Notes: generated by a model not told the origin, from the letters alone. A stretch of DNA of 64,000 nucleotides from Gordonia zhenghanii (GCF_021738965.1 NZ_JAKKOQ010000007.1:1-64000), one strand, 5' to 3'; positions 28,105 through 38,110 are shown, numbered from the stretch's first letter. Numbers and translations: made by a program.

Positions 28105-28806
28105 TCAGCCGAGCACGACCAGCCAGACCGCGATGTAGTGCAGCAATGCGGCCACCACGGTGCAGGCGTGGAACACCTCGTGATGGCCGAACACTCCGGG
28201 CCACGGCTCCGGCCACCGCAGGGCGAACAGAATGCCGCCGACGCTGTAGAACGCGCCGCCGACGGCCAACAGGATCAGGACGGCGACCCCGACGTTGTGC
28301 ACGAGCGCAGGCAGCACGGCGACGATGACCCAGCCGAGAAGGATGTACAGGACCACGCCGAGCCAGCGCGGGGAGCCGGGCCACCGCATCTTCAAGGTGA
28401 CGCCCGCGAGTGCGCCGCACCAGACGATGCCGAGCACCCACCAGCGGGCGGGACTGTCCAGACCCATCATGCAGAACGGCGTGTACGTGCCCGCGATGAA
28501 CACGAAGATCATCGAATGGTCGGCGCGCTTCATCGCGACCCGGTGGGCGGGCGAGGTCCAGTTGACGCGGTGGTAGACGGAGCTGACGGTGAACAGACCG
28601 CAGATCGTGATGACGTAGACGACCACCGAGACGATCGGTCCGACGGTTCGGAGCATCGCCGTGCCGACGATCAAGATCACGCCGACGGCGACAGCGATCG
28701 CCGACGAGTACTTGTGGATCACGCCGCGCAGGGTCGGCTTGCCGTCGCCTGCCGATTCGTGATCGGCCGGAGTGGCGGGCTGGTCAGCCTCGGGCAGGTC
28801 CATCAT
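28105..28806 (-). CDS. Hemolysin III-family membrane protein
   Basis: 233 residues with seven helices and the HlyIII/PAQR metal-site signatures: SSVYHRVNW with its histidine, KRADHSMIFVFIAGTYTPF, and the C-terminal FGHHEVFHACTVVAALLHY. PAQR-type proteins are thought to be zinc-dependent membrane hydrolases, and the haemolysin label is historical. It is divergent from uppS, as Rv1085c is from Rv1086. It marks the point where the conserved backbone resumes. Confidence 0.92.
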   Translation of the reverse strand: MMDLPEADQPATPADHESAGDGKPTLRGVIHKYSSAIAVAVGVILIVGTAMLRTVGPIVSVVVYVITICGLFTVSSVYHRVNWTSPAHRVAMKRADHSMIFVFIAGTYTPFCMMGLDSPARWWVLGIVWCGALAGVTLKMRWPGSPRWLGVVLYILLGWVIVAVLPALVHNVGVAVLILLAVGGAFYSVGGILFALRWPEPWPGVFGHHEVFHACTVVAALLHYIAVWLVVLG

Positions 28807-28866
28807 CTTACCTACGGTACCGTAAGTTCCTCGTCGGTAACTTGTTGCGCGCGTAACATCTCAAAC

Positions 28867-29643
28867 GTGAAACTGCTTCCTGACGCTCTCCGCAGCGGCA
28901 TGTATCGAGTGTACGAGAGTCGACTCGTGCAGCTGATGGATCCGGATCGAATGCCGCGCCACGTCGCCATCATCTGCGACGGCAACCGCCGGTGGGCGCG
29001 CGAAGCGGGATTCGACGACGTCAGCCACGGTCACCGGGTGGGAGCCAAGCGCATCGCGGACATGCTCAGTTGGTGCAGCGAGCTGGGGATCGGCGGAGTC
29101 ACCATCTACCTCCTGTCGACCGAGAACCTGTCACGCGAGTCCGAGGAACTCGACGCGTTGATGCAGATCGTCCCGGACATCGTCGACGAGATCTCGCACG
29201 GTGATTGGCGGGTGCGGATCGTCGGCAACCTCGACGGCCTGCCGAACCCGGTCGCCGACCGTCTCCGCGAGGCGTCGGCGCGGACCGACGGACTGTCCGG
29301 GATGAACGTGAACGTCGCAGTCGGTTACGGCGGACGGCAGGAGATCGTCGACGCCGTACAGAAGCTCTTGTCCGAGGCCGCGGCGAACGGTGCGACGCCC
29401 GCCGAGATGGTCGACGCCGTGTCGGTCGCCGGCATCGACGCGAACCTGTACACGTCCGGCCAACCCGACCCGGATCTAGTGATCCGCACCTCGGGCGAAC
29501 AGCGGCTGAGCGGTTTCCTGTTGTGGCAGAGCGCCTATTCGGAGATCTGGTTCACCGACGCGTACTGGCCGGAGTTCCGCCGGGTCGACTTCCTGCGCGC
29601 ACTGCGCGACTACGCCGCCCGCAACCGCCGCTTCGGGAAATGA
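28867..29643 (+). CDS. Short-chain (2Z)-prenyl diphosphate synthase (UppS family)
   Basis: A 258-residue cis-prenyltransferase. It joins isopentenyl diphosphate to an allylic primer on the way to decaprenyl phosphate for the cell wall. Motifs are AIICDGNRRWAR (diphosphate-binding Asp and Arg), ITIYLLSTENLSR-like VTIYLLSTENLSR, and the C-terminal PDLVIRTSGEQRLSGFLLWQ. M. tuberculosis Rv1086, in the same position, makes Z,E-farnesyl diphosphate, so the product is probably short-chain. The start is GTG 28867. Its stop overlaps the next ATG. Confidence 0.93.
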   Translation: MKLLPDALRSGMYRVYESRLVQLMDPDRMPRHVAIICDGNRRWAREAGFDDVSHGHRVGAKRIADMLSWCSELGIGGVTIYLLSTENLSRESEELDALMQIVPDIVDEISHGDWRVRIVGNLDGLPNPVADRLREASARTDGLSGMNVNVAVGYGGRQEIVDAVQKLLSEAAANGATPAEMVDAVSVAGIDANLYTSGQPDPDLVIRTSGEQRLSGFLLWQSAYSEIWFTDAYWPEFRRVDFLRALRDYAARNRRFGK

Positions 29644-30122
29644 GCGCGTCGACGCCGGCGATCGTCGCCTTGGCGAAGGCGGGGGTCGAATACGCGGTGC
29701 ACAGCTACGGGCATGACCGCCGCAGCACGGATTACGGCGCCGAGGCAGTCGACGCGATGGCCGACCACGGGTTCGCCGCCGAACAGATCTTCAAGACGTT
29801 GATCGTCGACGCCGACGGCAGCCTGGCCGTGGCAGTGGTCCCGGTGCCGCAGAAGCTGTCGTTGAAGGCCGTCGCCCGCGCGCTCGGAGCGTCCAAAGCG
29901 GTGATGGCCGACGCCGCGAAAGCGTCCCGCACCACCGGCTACGTCCTCGGCGGGGTATCTCCCGTCGGGCAGAAGACGACGTTGCCCACTGTCGTCGACG
30001 AGACCGTGATCCTGTGGGACACGATCCTGTGCAGTGCCGGTCGCCGCGGTCTAGAGATCGAGCTGTCGCCCGACGATCTGGTCGCCGTGACAGCTGCCGT
30101 CGTCGCTCCGGTTGCTGCGTAG
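29640..30122 (+). CDS. YbaK/EbsC-type aminoacyl-tRNA deacylase
   Basis: 160 residues, YbaK fold: FKTLIVDADGSLAVAVVPVPQKLSLKAVA with the conserved lysine near KTL, then TTGYVLGGVSPVGQKTTLPTVVDE. YbaK hydrolyses Cys-tRNA(Pro) and related mischarged tRNAs. The GGVSPxGxK segment is diagnostic. It overlaps the uppS stop (ATGA) and ends just before a tandem 29-bp repeat array. Confidence 0.9.
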   Translation: MSASTPAIVALAKAGVEYAVHSYGHDRRSTDYGAEAVDAMADHGFAAEQIFKTLIVDADGSLAVAVVPVPQKLSLKAVARALGASKAVMADAAKASRTTGYVLGGVSPVGQKTTLPTVVDETVILWDTILCSAGRRGLEIELSPDDLVAVTAAVVAPVAA

Positions 30123-30127
30123 ACCGG

Positions 30128-30236
30128 GGTCTCGACTCCGCTCGACCAGCGGAAACGGTCTCGACTCCGCTCGACCAGCGGAAACGGTCTCGACTCCGCT
30201 CGACCAGCGGAAACGGTCGAGATCGGAAACCAGCGA
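30128..30236. repeat. Tandem 29-bp family A array between ybaK and coaA
   Basis: Three identical head-to-tail 29-bp units (30128-30156, 30157-30185, 30186-30214), each a family A core plus GGAAAC. A shortened reverse copy GGTCGAGATCGGAAAC follows. It lies between convergent genes. There are no spacers, so it is not a CRISPR array. Copy number may vary between strains. Confidence 0.85.
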
Positions 30237-30238
30237 GA

Positions 30239-31180
30239 TCAGAGCTTGCGGAGACGCACTTTGTTGATGGCGTGGTCGCGGTCTTTGCGGAGCACGAGGG
30301 TGGCGCGGGGGCGCGTGGGCAGGACGTTCTCGATGAGGTTCGGACGGTTGATCGACGTCCAGATGTCGCGGGCGGCGATCTTCGCCTGCTGGTCGGTCAG
30401 CGATGCGTAATGGTGGAAGTGCGAGTCCGGATCCCGGAACGCGGTGGTGCGCATCTGGAGGAAGCGGGAGATGTACCAGCGCTCGATGTCCGACGTCTTC
30501 GCGTCCACGTAGATCGAGAAGTCGAACAGGTCCGAGACCGTCAGTGTCGGACCCGTCTGCAGGACGTTCAAGCCCTCCACGATCAGGATGTCGGGTTCGC
30601 GGATCTCGTGGTACGCGTCCGGGACGATGTCGTAACTGACATGCGAGTAGACGGGCGCCGTCACCAGTGACGCGCCCGACTTGACCTCGGTGACGAAACG
30701 CAGAAGCGCGCGCCGGTCGTACGACTCCGGGAACCCCTTGCGGTGCATGAGGCCGCGGCGTTCCAGTTCGGCGGTCGGATAGAGGAAGCCGTCGGTGGTG
30801 ACCAAGTCGACCTTCGGGTGGGTCTCCCAGCGCGACAACAGTTTCGCCATGACACGGGCGGTCGTCGACTTGCCGACGGCGACGCTGCCCGCGATACCGA
30901 TCACGAACGGGACCTGCCGGTTGCGTTGATGCTCGCCGAGGAACGTGCTCGTCGCCGCGAACAGGCGACGGCGTGCCTCGACCTGCATGTGGATGAGACG
31001 CGAGATCGGCAGATAGACCTCAGCGACCTCGTTGAGGTCGATCTGTTCACCGAGACCGACTAGTTCGGTGAGTTCCGCCTCGGTGAGGACCATCGGCATC
31101 GACTGTCGCAGTTCACGCCACTGCTTGCGGTCGAGTTCGAGGTACAGCCCGGGGTCGCGGTCACTGGAACGGCGCGCCAT
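30239..31180 (-). CDS. coaA: Type I pantothenate kinase
   Basis: A 313-residue kinase that phosphorylates pantothenate, the first step of coenzyme A synthesis. Walker A is [14 protein letters not shown]. Further family motifs are [33 protein letters not shown] (seen as TTDGFLYP and [10 protein letters not shown]) and EGLNVLQ. The start ATG 31180 is fixed by the conserved [14 protein letters not shown] N-terminus. A longer frame to 31288 is not supported. Corresponds to Rv1092c. Confidence 0.96.
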   Translation of the reverse strand: MARRSSDRDPGLYLELDRKQWRELRQSMPMVLTEAELTELVGLGEQIDLNEVAEVYLPISRLIHMQVEARRRLFAATSTFLGEHQRNRQVPFVIGIAGSVAVGKSTTARVMAKLLSRWETHPKVDLVTTDGFLYPTAELERRGLMHRKGFPESYDRRALLRFVTEVKSGASLVTAPVYSHVSYDIVPDAYHEIREPDILIVEGLNVLQTGPTLTVSDLFDFSIYVDAKTSDIERWYISRFLQMRTTAFRDPDSHFHHYASLTDQQAKIAARDIWTSINRPNLIENVLPTRPRATLVLRKDRDHAINKVRLRKL

Positions 31181-31250
31181 GCCCGATAACGCTACAGCCC
31201 TGCGCACGAGTGCGACACGCCCGGCACTACCGGCAACTACCCTGGGCGGC

Positions 31251-32474
31251 ATGACTGCCTCCGTGCGCCCGTCCGACGACCCGGTCATCGAATATCTCCG
31301 GATCGGACTGGCATTCGACCGACTCGAAGAAGGATTCGTCGACGCCTACACCGGCGATCCGACGCTCCGTGCTGAAGCGCAGAACGGTCCCCGCCCCGAT
31401 CCCGCAGATCTCGGAGCCCGTGCACGCGACCTCCTGCACCGACTGCCCGACGGGCTGCCCGCCGACCGCGCCGAGTTCGTCGGCTCCCACGTCCGCGCAC
31501 TCGAATGCTCGGCCCGCAAGTTCGCGGGCGAGGACGTCGGCTTCGTCGACGAGGTGCGCGCCTATTTCGACGTCGACATCGAACCAGCGGACCCGGAGAC
31601 CTACCGGCAGACGCACGCCGACCTCGCGACGGCGCTGGGTGTGCCCGGCGCTACCGGCGACGCCCTCCGCGACGAATACCAGCGGTACCGCAGAGGACAG
31701 GAGATTCCGGCCGACCTGACCGAACCGCTGATCGCCGCGTTCTCCAGCGCCTTGCGCGACATCGTCCGCGCCGAGTTTCCGCTCCCGGCAAGTGAAGTCG
31801 TCGACTTCGACGTCGTCTCCGACAAGCCGTGGTCCGGGTTCAACTACTACCTCGGCGACTACCGGTCGAACGTCGCCGTCAACACCGACCTGCCGCAGCA
31901 CATGTCCGGACTGCCGGGACTGATCGCCCACGAGGCGTACCCCGGTCACCACACCGAACACTGCCGCAAAGAGCAGAAGCTCGTCGGCACCGGGCAACTC
32001 GAACACCAGATCTTCCTCGTCAACACCCCGCAGTGCCTGATGGCCGAAGGACTCGCCGATCACGCGCTCGACGCCGCGGCCGGCCCGCGGTGGCAGGAGT
32101 GGGCCGCCGAGATCTACGCCGACTTCGGGCTCCGGTTCGACGCCGAGAAGGCGCGCGCCGTGTCGACGGCGACGGCCGGGCTGCTCACCGTCCGCCAGGA
32201 CGCCGCACTGCTCCTGCACGACCGCCACGGCGACGCCGACACCGTCGCCGGGTTCCTGCAGCAGTGGCTGTTGGTGAACCCCGACCGGGCGCGGCAGCAA
32301 CTCCGCTTCCTCACCTCACCGCTGTGGCGCGCCTACATCTCCACCTACGTCGAGGGATATCAACTGCTCGGACGGTGGCTCGACGACGCACCCGACGCCC
32401 GCCTCACACGATTCGGCCGACTGCTCGACGAGCCGCTCACCCCTGCGGTTCTGCGCGCCGAACTGTCGCTTTAG
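31251..32474 (+). CDS. DUF885 metallopeptidase-like protein
   Basis: 407 residues of the DUF885 family, with the zinc-peptidase motif [11 protein letters not shown] (an HEXXH variant, about residues 226-236) and a downstream glutamate in [10 protein letters not shown]. These proteins are probable cytoplasmic carboxypeptidases or aminopeptidases, with unknown substrates. There is no signal peptide. It is divergent from coaA (70 bp) and ends 10 bp before glyA, so the two may be read together. Confidence 0.87.
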   Translation: MTASVRPSDDPVIEYLRIGLAFDRLEEGFVDAYTGDPTLRAEAQNGPRPDPADLGARARDLLHRLPDGLPADRAEFVGSHVRALECSARKFAGEDVGFVDEVRAYFDVDIEPADPETYRQTHADLATALGVPGATGDALRDEYQRYRRGQEIPADLTEPLIAAFSSALRDIVRAEFPLPASEVVDFDVVSDKPWSGFNYYLGDYRSNVAVNTDLPQHMSGLPGLIAHEAYPGHHTEHCRKEQKLVGTGQLEHQIFLVNTPQCLMAEGLADHALDAAAGPRWQEWAAEIYADFGLRFDAEKARAVSTATAGLLTVRQDAALLLHDRHGDADTVAGFLQQWLLVNPDRARQQLRFLTSPLWRAYISTYVEGYQLLGRWLDDAPDARLTRFGRLLDEPLTPAVLRAELSL

Positions 32475-32484
32475 ACTGGACGCC

Positions 32485-33777
32485 ATGAGTCTGTTCACGC
32501 AGTCCCTGGCCGATCTCGACCCCGATGTGGCTGCTGCCATGAACGGCGAGCTGTCCCGCCAGCGCGACACCCTCGAAATGATCGCTTCGGAGAACTTCGT
32601 GCCGCGCGCCGTGCTGCAGGCACAGGGCAGCGTGCTGACCAACAAGTACGCCGAAGGCTATCCGGGACGCCGCTACTACGGCGGCTGCGAATACGTCGAC
32701 GTCGTCGAAGACATCGCGCGCAACCGCGCCAAGGAACTGTTCGGCGCCGAGTTCGCCAACGTGCAGCCGCACGCGGGCGCTCAGGCGAACGCCGCCGTCC
32801 TGCAGGCGCTCATGGAGCCGGGGGAGACGCTGCTCGGGCTCGACCTCGCGCACGGCGGTCACCTCACCCACGGCATGCGACTGAACTTCTCGGGCAAGCT
32901 CTACGAGAACGCCTTCTACGGTGTCAGCAAAGAAGACTTCCGCATCGACATGGACGAGGTCCGCAAGATCGCGCTCGACTCCAAGCCGAAGGTCATCGTC
33001 GCAGGCTGGTCCGCCTACCCGCGCACCCTCGACTTCGCGGCGTTCCGCTCGATCGCCGACGAGGTCGGAGCCCACCTGTGGGTCGACATGGCGCACTTCG
33101 CGGGCCTCGTCGCCGCCGGACTGCACCCGAACCCCGTCGAGTACGCCGACGTCGTGTCCACCACCGTCCACAAGACCCTCGGCGGTCCGCGGTCGGGCAT
33201 GATCCTCGCCAAGAAGGAGTGGGCCAAGAAGCTCAACTCCGCGGTGTTCCCCGGACAGCAGGGCGGACCGCTGATGCACGCGGTGGCCGCGAAGGCCGTC
33301 GCACTCAAGGTCGCGGGCACCGAGGAGTTCGCCGAACGTCAGCGTCGCACCCTGTCGGGCGCAAAGATCCTCGCCGACCGACTCCTCGCCGACGACACGA
33401 AGAAGGCAGGCATCACCGTCCTCACTGGCGGGACCGACGTCCACCTGGCGCTCGTGGACCTCCGCGACTCCGAGCTCGATGGCCAGCAGGCCGAAGACCT
33501 CCTCCACGAGGTCGGCATCACCGTCAACCGCAACGCCGTCCCGTTCGACCCGCGGCCGCCGATGGTCACCTCGGGTCTGCGCATCGGGACCCCGGCGCTC
33601 GCGACCCGCGGCTTCGGCGACACCGAGTTCACCGAGGTCGCCGACATCATCGGGACCGCGCTCGCCGCAGGCAAATCGGCCGACGTCGCAGGCCTGCGTG
33701 CCCGCGTCAGCGCACTGGCCCTCGACTTCCCGCTCTACGAGGGACTCGAGGACTGGGGCCTGATGAGCGGTCGGTAG
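32485..33777 (+). CDS. glyA: Serine hydroxymethyltransferase
   Basis: A 430-residue PLP enzyme that interconverts serine and glycine and loads one-carbon units on tetrahydrofolate. The PLP lysine is K230 in [14 protein letters not shown]. Other motifs are [34 protein letters not shown] and [10 protein letters not shown]. Length is full. It corresponds to glyA1 (Rv1093), followed in both organisms by an acyl-ACP-desaturase gene. Confidence 0.97.
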   Translation: MSLFTQSLADLDPDVAAAMNGELSRQRDTLEMIASENFVPRAVLQAQGSVLTNKYAEGYPGRRYYGGCEYVDVVEDIARNRAKELFGAEFANVQPHAGAQANAAVLQALMEPGETLLGLDLAHGGHLTHGMRLNFSGKLYENAFYGVSKEDFRIDMDEVRKIALDSKPKVIVAGWSAYPRTLDFAAFRSIADEVGAHLWVDMAHFAGLVAAGLHPNPVEYADVVSTTVHKTLGGPRSGMILAKKEWAKKLNSAVFPGQQGGPLMHAVAAKAVALKVAGTEEFAERQRRTLSGAKILADRLLADDTKKAGITVLTGGTDVHLALVDLRDSELDGQQAEDLLHEVGITVNRNAVPFDPRPPMVTSGLRIGTPALATRGFGDTEFTEVADIIGTALAAGKSADVAGLRARVSALALDFPLYEGLEDWGLMSGR

Positions 33778-33819
33778 CCCCGATCATCGATAACCGGTTT
33801 CCGTCGAACGTCGTTTAGG

Positions 33820-34701
33820 GTGGTGGACGTGGCTGTACTTAGTGAAGACGAGTTGATCACCGCGCTGGAGAAGGCGCTCCCCGAGATCTCCGAAGAGCAC
33901 GCGGAGGCAGCCCTGGACTGGAATCCGGGCGACTGGGTGCCGTGGGACAAGGGCCGCAACTTCGCGTTCCTCGGCGGCGAGGACTTCGAACCAGGTCAGG
34001 AGACGTTGTCGCCGACGGCGGCCGCGGGTCTCCTCGCACTGCTGTTGACGAAGGACAACCTGCCGTCGGTCCATCGGGTCCTCTCGATCCACTTCCCGCC
34101 GTTCTCGGACTGGCGGCAGCTGATCGGCGTCTGGACCGCCGAGGACAACCGGCACTCGATCGTGCTGCGCGACTACCTCGTCGTGACCCGCGCGATGGAC
34201 CCGGTCGAAGCCGAGAACTACCGCCGTATCCACGTCGTCGCAGGTTGGAAGCAGACCCCGGAAGAGATCGCAGGCCTCGGCCCGCTCGACGTCCTCGCGA
34301 TCCTCGCCGTTCACGAGAACCAGTGCGCGCACTTCATCACCAAGCTGATCGAATACGCCGAGGACCCCGACCTCGTCACCATCCTGGAGAAGATCCGGAT
34401 CGACGACGCCACGCAGGCCGCCATGTTCCAGGCGTACCTGATGGCAGGCGCAGTCGCCGACCAGGAGACGACGGTCCTCGCCGTCGACCGTGCGCTCGCC
34501 AGCATCGAGCACATCGGCTCGGACGTTGCCGACTTCGACACTCAGCGTGAGTACATCACCGACTTCGAAGACGCCGAGTCGGACGCCGCGATCGCCGCCA
34601 AGCTCGTGCAGGAGCTCAAACTCGACAGTCTGCAGAGCCTCAGCGAAGAGGCCGAGGCCGCACGCGCTCGGATCCTGGAGCGCGCAGCAGGCAAGCTGTA
34701 G
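33820..34701 (+). CDS. Acyl-ACP desaturase homologue (DesA2-like) with altered iron-site residues
   Basis: A 293-residue ferritin-like protein of the acyl-ACP desaturase family (FAFLGGEDFEPGQETLSP, IGVWTAEDNRHSIVLRDYLVVTRAMDP). In active enzymes two EENRH/DExxH motifs hold the diiron centre. Here the first is EDNRH, and the second place reads RIDDATQAAMF, without the histidine. The glutamate before NLP is replaced by lysine (TKDNLP), which M. tuberculosis DesA2 also shows from memory. It may bind lipid or partner proteins without desaturating, or use an atypical metal set. Three GTG starts are possible (33820, 33823, 33829). Position matches Rv1094. Confidence 0.85.
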   Translation: MVDVAVLSEDELITALEKALPEISEEHAEAALDWNPGDWVPWDKGRNFAFLGGEDFEPGQETLSPTAAAGLLALLLTKDNLPSVHRVLSIHFPPFSDWRQLIGVWTAEDNRHSIVLRDYLVVTRAMDPVEAENYRRIHVVAGWKQTPEEIAGLGPLDVLAILAVHENQCAHFITKLIEYAEDPDLVTILEKIRIDDATQAAMFQAYLMAGAVADQETTVLAVDRALASIEHIGSDVADFDTQREYITDFEDAESDAAIAAKLVQELKLDSLQSLSEEAEAARARILERAAGKL

Positions 34702-34714
34702 ATCGAACCTCGAG

Positions 34715-34767
34715 AAAGACCCGCGGGACGGGCCTCCGAACCAAGGAGGCCGCGTCCGCGGGTCTTT
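34715..34767. terminator. Strong hairpin after the desaturase-like gene
   Basis: AAAGACCCGCGG...GCCTCC pairs with GGAGGC...CCGCGGGTCTTT, about 20 paired bases with a short loop and a T-run (TCTTT). It is symmetrical and lies 14 bp after the stop codon. Confidence 0.85.
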
Positions 34768-35054
34768 GTCGTCACGGAAGAACAGCAGGTTACGGCGGCA
34801 CAACTCGGTAACCCAAGGTTCACTGACACGCTGCACGTCATTCCGTGAGTGTCGATGTGACGCGGCGTACGTTGGGTCGTGACGGGCCGTGGGGAAGCGG
34901 TTCGTTCGGGAGGTTCGATTCGTGGACGATCACGTCACGAGAGGACCGGCCCCGGTCCTCGCTCGCGCGGCCTGACCCCCAGGCAGCAGAGCACGGACCG
35001 CCGGCCGGAGATACTCGGACCGTGCGGGAGCCGCACGGCGCCAAGGAGCTAGAC

Positions 35055-36356
35055 GTGACCGCACGCACCTACGTCCTCGACACCTCTGTTCTGCTCTCCG
35101 ATCCGTGGGCGGTGACTCGTTTCGCCGAGCACAACGTCGTTCTCCCACTGGTCGTGATCAGCGAACTCGAGGGCAAGCGCCACCACAGCGAACTCGGATG
35201 GTTCGCACGCCAAGCACTCCGTCTGCTCGACGACATGCGCGTCGAACACGGTCGCCTCGACGTGCCGCTGCCCGTGGGCGACGACGGCGGGACAGTTCAG
35301 GTCGAGCTCAACCACACCGATTCGTCGGTGCTGCCAGCCGGGTTCCGCAACGACACCAACGACTCGCGGATCCTCGCGTGCGCGCTGAATCTGCGCGCCG
35401 AAGGCCGCGACGTCACGTTGGTCTCCAAAGACACGCCGCTGCGTGTCAAAGCGGGAGCCGTCGGCCTCGCCGCCGATGAGTACCACGCCCAGGACGTCGT
35501 CGTCTCCGGCTGGACGGGGATGAGCGAGCTCGACGTCCTCGACTCCGAGATCGACACGCTGTACTCCGAAGGAGTCGTCGACGTCGACGACGCGCGCGAC
35601 CTCCCGTGCAACACGGGTGTCCGACTCGTCGGTGCAGGCAACAGTGCGCTCGGCCGGGTCTCGGACACCAAGCAGGTCCGCCTCGTCCGCGGCGACCGCG
35701 AGGTGTTCGGACTTCGCGGCCGGTCGGCGGAACAGCGAGTCGCGCTCGACCTGCTGCTCGACGAGTCGGTCGGCATCGTCTCCCTCGGCGGCAAGGCAGG
35801 CACCGGTAAGTCGGCGCTCGCGCTCTGCGCGGGCCTCGAGGCTGTCCTGGAACGACGCACTCAGCGCAAGGTGGTCGTGTTCCGGCCGCTGTACGCGGTC
35901 GGCGGCCAGAACCTCGGCTACCTGCCGGGCAGTGAGCAGGACAAGATGGGGCCGTGGGCGCAGGCTGTCTTCGACACGCTCGAAGGCCTGGTCTCCACCG
36001 AGGTCATCGACGAGGTCCTCTCCCGCGGCATGCTCGAGGTACTTCCGCTGACCCACATCCGCGGGCGCTCGCTGCACGATTCGTTCGTCATCGTCGACGA
36101 GGCGCAGTCGTTGGAGCGGAACGTCCTGCTCACCGTCCTGTCTCGGCTCGGTGCGGGCTCGCGGGTGGTGCTCACGCACGACGTCGCCCAGCGCGACAAC
36201 CTGCGCGTCGGCCGTCACGACGGCGTCGGCGCGGTGATCGAGAAGCTCAAGGGCCACCCGCTGTTCGCGCACACCACGTTGACTCGCAGCGAGCGGTCGC
36301 CGATCGCGGCCCTCGTCACCGACATGCTCGAAGAGTTCGCGCCCGGCGCACCGTAA
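35055..36356 (+). CDS. PIN-PhoH fusion protein (PhoH2-type)
   Basis: 433 residues. An N-terminal PIN nuclease domain (about 1-130: [12 protein letters not shown], the acidic residue in [25 protein letters not shown]) is fused to a PhoH ATPase (about 230-430: Walker [14 protein letters not shown], Walker [13 protein letters not shown]). PhoH2 proteins unwind and cleave RNA and in mycobacteria are paired with a small antitoxin-like PhoAT. The start is GTG 35055 after AAGGAGCTAGAC. The frame stays open upstream to 34845, and I could not recognise a separate PhoAT in it. Matches Rv1095. Confidence 0.93.
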   Translation: MTARTYVLDTSVLLSDPWAVTRFAEHNVVLPLVVISELEGKRHHSELGWFARQALRLLDDMRVEHGRLDVPLPVGDDGGTVQVELNHTDSSVLPAGFRNDTNDSRILACALNLRAEGRDVTLVSKDTPLRVKAGAVGLAADEYHAQDVVVSGWTGMSELDVLDSEIDTLYSEGVVDVDDARDLPCNTGVRLVGAGNSALGRVSDTKQVRLVRGDREVFGLRGRSAEQRVALDLLLDESVGIVSLGGKAGTGKSALALCAGLEAVLERRTQRKVVVFRPLYAVGGQNLGYLPGSEQDKMGPWAQAVFDTLEGLVSTEVIDEVLSRGMLEVLPLTHIRGRSLHDSFVIVDEAQSLERNVLLTVLSRLGAGSRVVLTHDVAQRDNLRVGRHDGVGAVIEKLKGHPLFAHTTLTRSERSPIAALVTDMLEEFAPGAP

Positions 36357-36366
36357 GACAACCAAC

Positions 36367-36417
36367 ACCGCTCAGGCCGGGCAGTGACCTATAGGCCCAT
36401 GCGTGGCCTGAGCGGTG
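36367..36417. repeat. Long hairpin repeat (CACCGCTCAGGCC type), left copy
   Basis: A perfect 13-bp inverted repeat CACCGCTCAGGCC (36367-36379) / GGCCTGAGCGGTG (36405-36417) encloses GCAGTGACCTATAG and is followed by TAGGTTTCGCG. A related copy at 37349-37417 shares the GCAGTG..CTATAG core and CCTGAGCGGTGTAGGTTT. The two flank the DUF559 gene. Confidence 0.75.
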
Positions 36418-37246
36418 TAGGTTTCGCGAGCTGCGACGGCCGCCGGTGCGCGCCGTTGCGTATCGCAGTCATGATCCGGTCGAGAGTCGCGGCCTGGTCG
36501 AACACGACCTGCTCATAACTGAACCCGAGCGGTGTGTACCCGAGGTTGTGCGCGGCCGCGAATCGCAGGCGGTCTTTGGTGAACATCGGCTTGCCGCCGT
36601 GGTATTCGTAGCCGTCGATCTCGATGATCAACCATTGCCCGATGAGCATGTCCACACGTCCGACTCCGTCGATCTCGACCTGGATCTCGAGATCGACGTT
36701 CTTGCTCTGGAGGCGAAAGCGCATCATCGACTCCGGCCCGGATTCGGCTCGTGCGTCGAGCCTGCCGAGCAGTCGTTGTAGACAGTCGGGTGCAGAACCG
36801 AACAGGTGCTCGATCTCGGCGAAGCTCATGAGCTTCAGGTGCAGGAGCGAGTCGCACACCACGACGAACCCTTCGGCGTCGAGGCAGCGCGCGGCGTACG
36901 TCAGCGCAGTAGGGATGTCGTCCATCGCGCCGTACTCGGGTTCGGGGCGTCCGAACCGTCGGCAGAACGGACCCTTCCGGTTGCGGACTGCCCACTGATT
37001 TCCGCGGACGTGCAGGTTGATGTCCTCTGGTACCCACACGCCCTGCCGTTTGAGGGCCGACATGCAGCTCAGCACCCCGCCTCGCTGGACTGCGAGGACC
37101 TGGTCCTGGGGTGCATTGCCGACAGCGATCCAGCCTCGTCGGATACGGGTGGCCTTCTGCTCCCGGACCAGTCGCGCGACTGTTGCGACGCCGACGGTGT
37201 CCTGAAGACTCTTAGTCGGGTAAACACCCGATGGGACTGACTCCAT
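36389..37246 (-). CDS. DUF559 (PDDEXK-type) domain protein
   Basis: 285 residues. The N-terminal part (about 1-60) resembles the winged-helix region of AbiEi/DUF4095-like proteins (TVARLVREQKATRIRRGW). The C-terminal part (about 180-270) is DUF559, a Vsr-like endonuclease fold: EIQVEIDGVGRVDMLIGQW, LIIEIDGYEYHGGKP, DRLRFAAAHNLGYTPLGFSYEQV. Such genes are common and variable in actinobacterial genomes, with no proven function. Its 3' end runs into the left hairpin repeat and the right copy lies upstream, so gene and repeats may have moved as a unit. Confidence 0.78.
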   Translation of the reverse strand: MESVPSGVYPTKSLQDTVGVATVARLVREQKATRIRRGWIAVGNAPQDQVLAVQRGGVLSCMSALKRQGVWVPEDINLHVRGNQWAVRNRKGPFCRRFGRPEPEYGAMDDIPTALTYAARCLDAEGFVVVCDSLLHLKLMSFAEIEHLFGSAPDCLQRLLGRLDARAESGPESMMRFRLQSKNVDLEIQVEIDGVGRVDMLIGQWLIIEIDGYEYHGGKPMFTKDRLRFAAAHNLGYTPLGFSYEQVVFDQAATLDRIMTAIRNGAHRRPSQLAKPTPLRPRMGL

Positions 37247-37348
37247 GCCGGTCAGCGTGCGGCCGAATTCTTCGATTTTCAGGCGAAAATCGAAGGAACT
37301 CCGCCTCTGTGGAATCTGCGGCAGTTATCCACAGATTGATCTCGCGCG

Positions 37349-37417
37349 CGAACCTACACCTGTCAGGGCGAGCAGTGCGCTATAGACAGGTGCTGCTCCT
37401 GAGCGGTGTAGGTTTAC
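37349..37417. repeat. Long hairpin repeat, right copy
   Basis: AACCTACACC (about 37353-37362) is the reverse complement of GGTGTAGGTT (about 37402-37411), enclosing GCAGTGCGCTATAG. Sequence and layout match the copy at 36367-36429. It overlaps the last codons of the methyltransferase gene (stop at 37414). Confidence 0.7.
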
Positions 37418-38019
37418 GCGCGCCGCAGGATCGACACAGCGAAATCGGCGTCGTCGTGCCATGGTCGGACATCCCAGGTGGACAGTCGTAGGTCGAGGGT
37501 GAGGTCGGTGTCGGCGAGGGCGGCGTCGAACGTGGCGACGGGCAGTTTCGCGACGTGGAAGCCGACGGCGAGGAATCCGCCGTCAGCGAGGTGCTCGGCG
37601 AGGCGTGTCAGGACGAGGGCCTCGGTGTCGGCGGCGACGAAGGCGAGGACGTTCCCCGCACAGACGATCGCGTCGAACTCGCGGCGGGAGCCGTCGTCGT
37701 TGCGCAGGTCGAGGGTCGCGAGATCGTGGACCTGCCAGTCCGGTCCCGGGTAGTCGGCCGACGCCGCCTCGATGAGCACCGGGTCGACGTCCACGCCGAC
37801 GACCTCGTGCCCGGCGGAGTGGAGGTAGCCGCCGACACGGCCCGGGCCGCAGCCCGCGTCGAGGATCCGCGAGGACCGGCCGACCATCGCGTCGATGAAG
37901 CGGGCTTCGCCGAACAAGTCGGCCCCGTCTGCGGCCATCGAGCGGAATCGCTCGACGTACCACTCGCTGTGGCCGGGTTCAGTGTCGGTGATCCACCGGG
38001 GTGGGGGAGGAGTGCTCAT
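37414..38019 (-). CDS. Class I SAM-dependent methyltransferase
   Basis: A 201-residue methyltransferase: motif I ILDAGCGPGRVGGYL, motif II acidic VVGVDVDPVLI, and motif IV-like DAIVCAGNVLAFV. N-terminal W and SEWYVERF are typical of the family that includes small-molecule and tellurite-type methyltransferases. The substrate is not predictable. ATG 38019 is preferred, with GAGG shortly upstream. It is divergent from the L,D-transpeptidase-like gene. Confidence 0.83.
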   Translation of the reverse strand: MSTPPPPRWITDTEPGHSEWYVERFRSMAADGADLFGEARFIDAMVGRSSRILDAGCGPGRVGGYLHSAGHEVVGVDVDPVLIEAASADYPGPDWQVHDLATLDLRNDDGSRREFDAIVCAGNVLAFVAADTEALVLTRLAEHLADGGFLAVGFHVAKLPVATFDAALADTDLTLDLRLSTWDVRPWHDDADFAVSILRRA

Positions 38020-38110
38020 GACCTCGACCATAGCCGCCGGTCACCGAGTTGCGGAAAGGTGACGATGCTCTCCCCGGGTGGCGGAGTATCGCACCCGCTG
38101 GCACACTAAT

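Noticed and set aside
30128..30214. Three identical 29-bp repeats that resemble a short CRISPR array
   Set aside because: The units are directly adjacent, with no spacers and no cas genes nearby. They are family A intergenic repeats.
34845..35054. In-frame N-terminal extension, or a PhoAT-like antitoxin, before the PIN-PhoH gene
   Set aside because: The PIN domain starts cleanly at GTG 35055 with a good Shine-Dalgarno. The upstream residues are unlike a protein domain, and no separate start or stop for a PhoAT could be supported.
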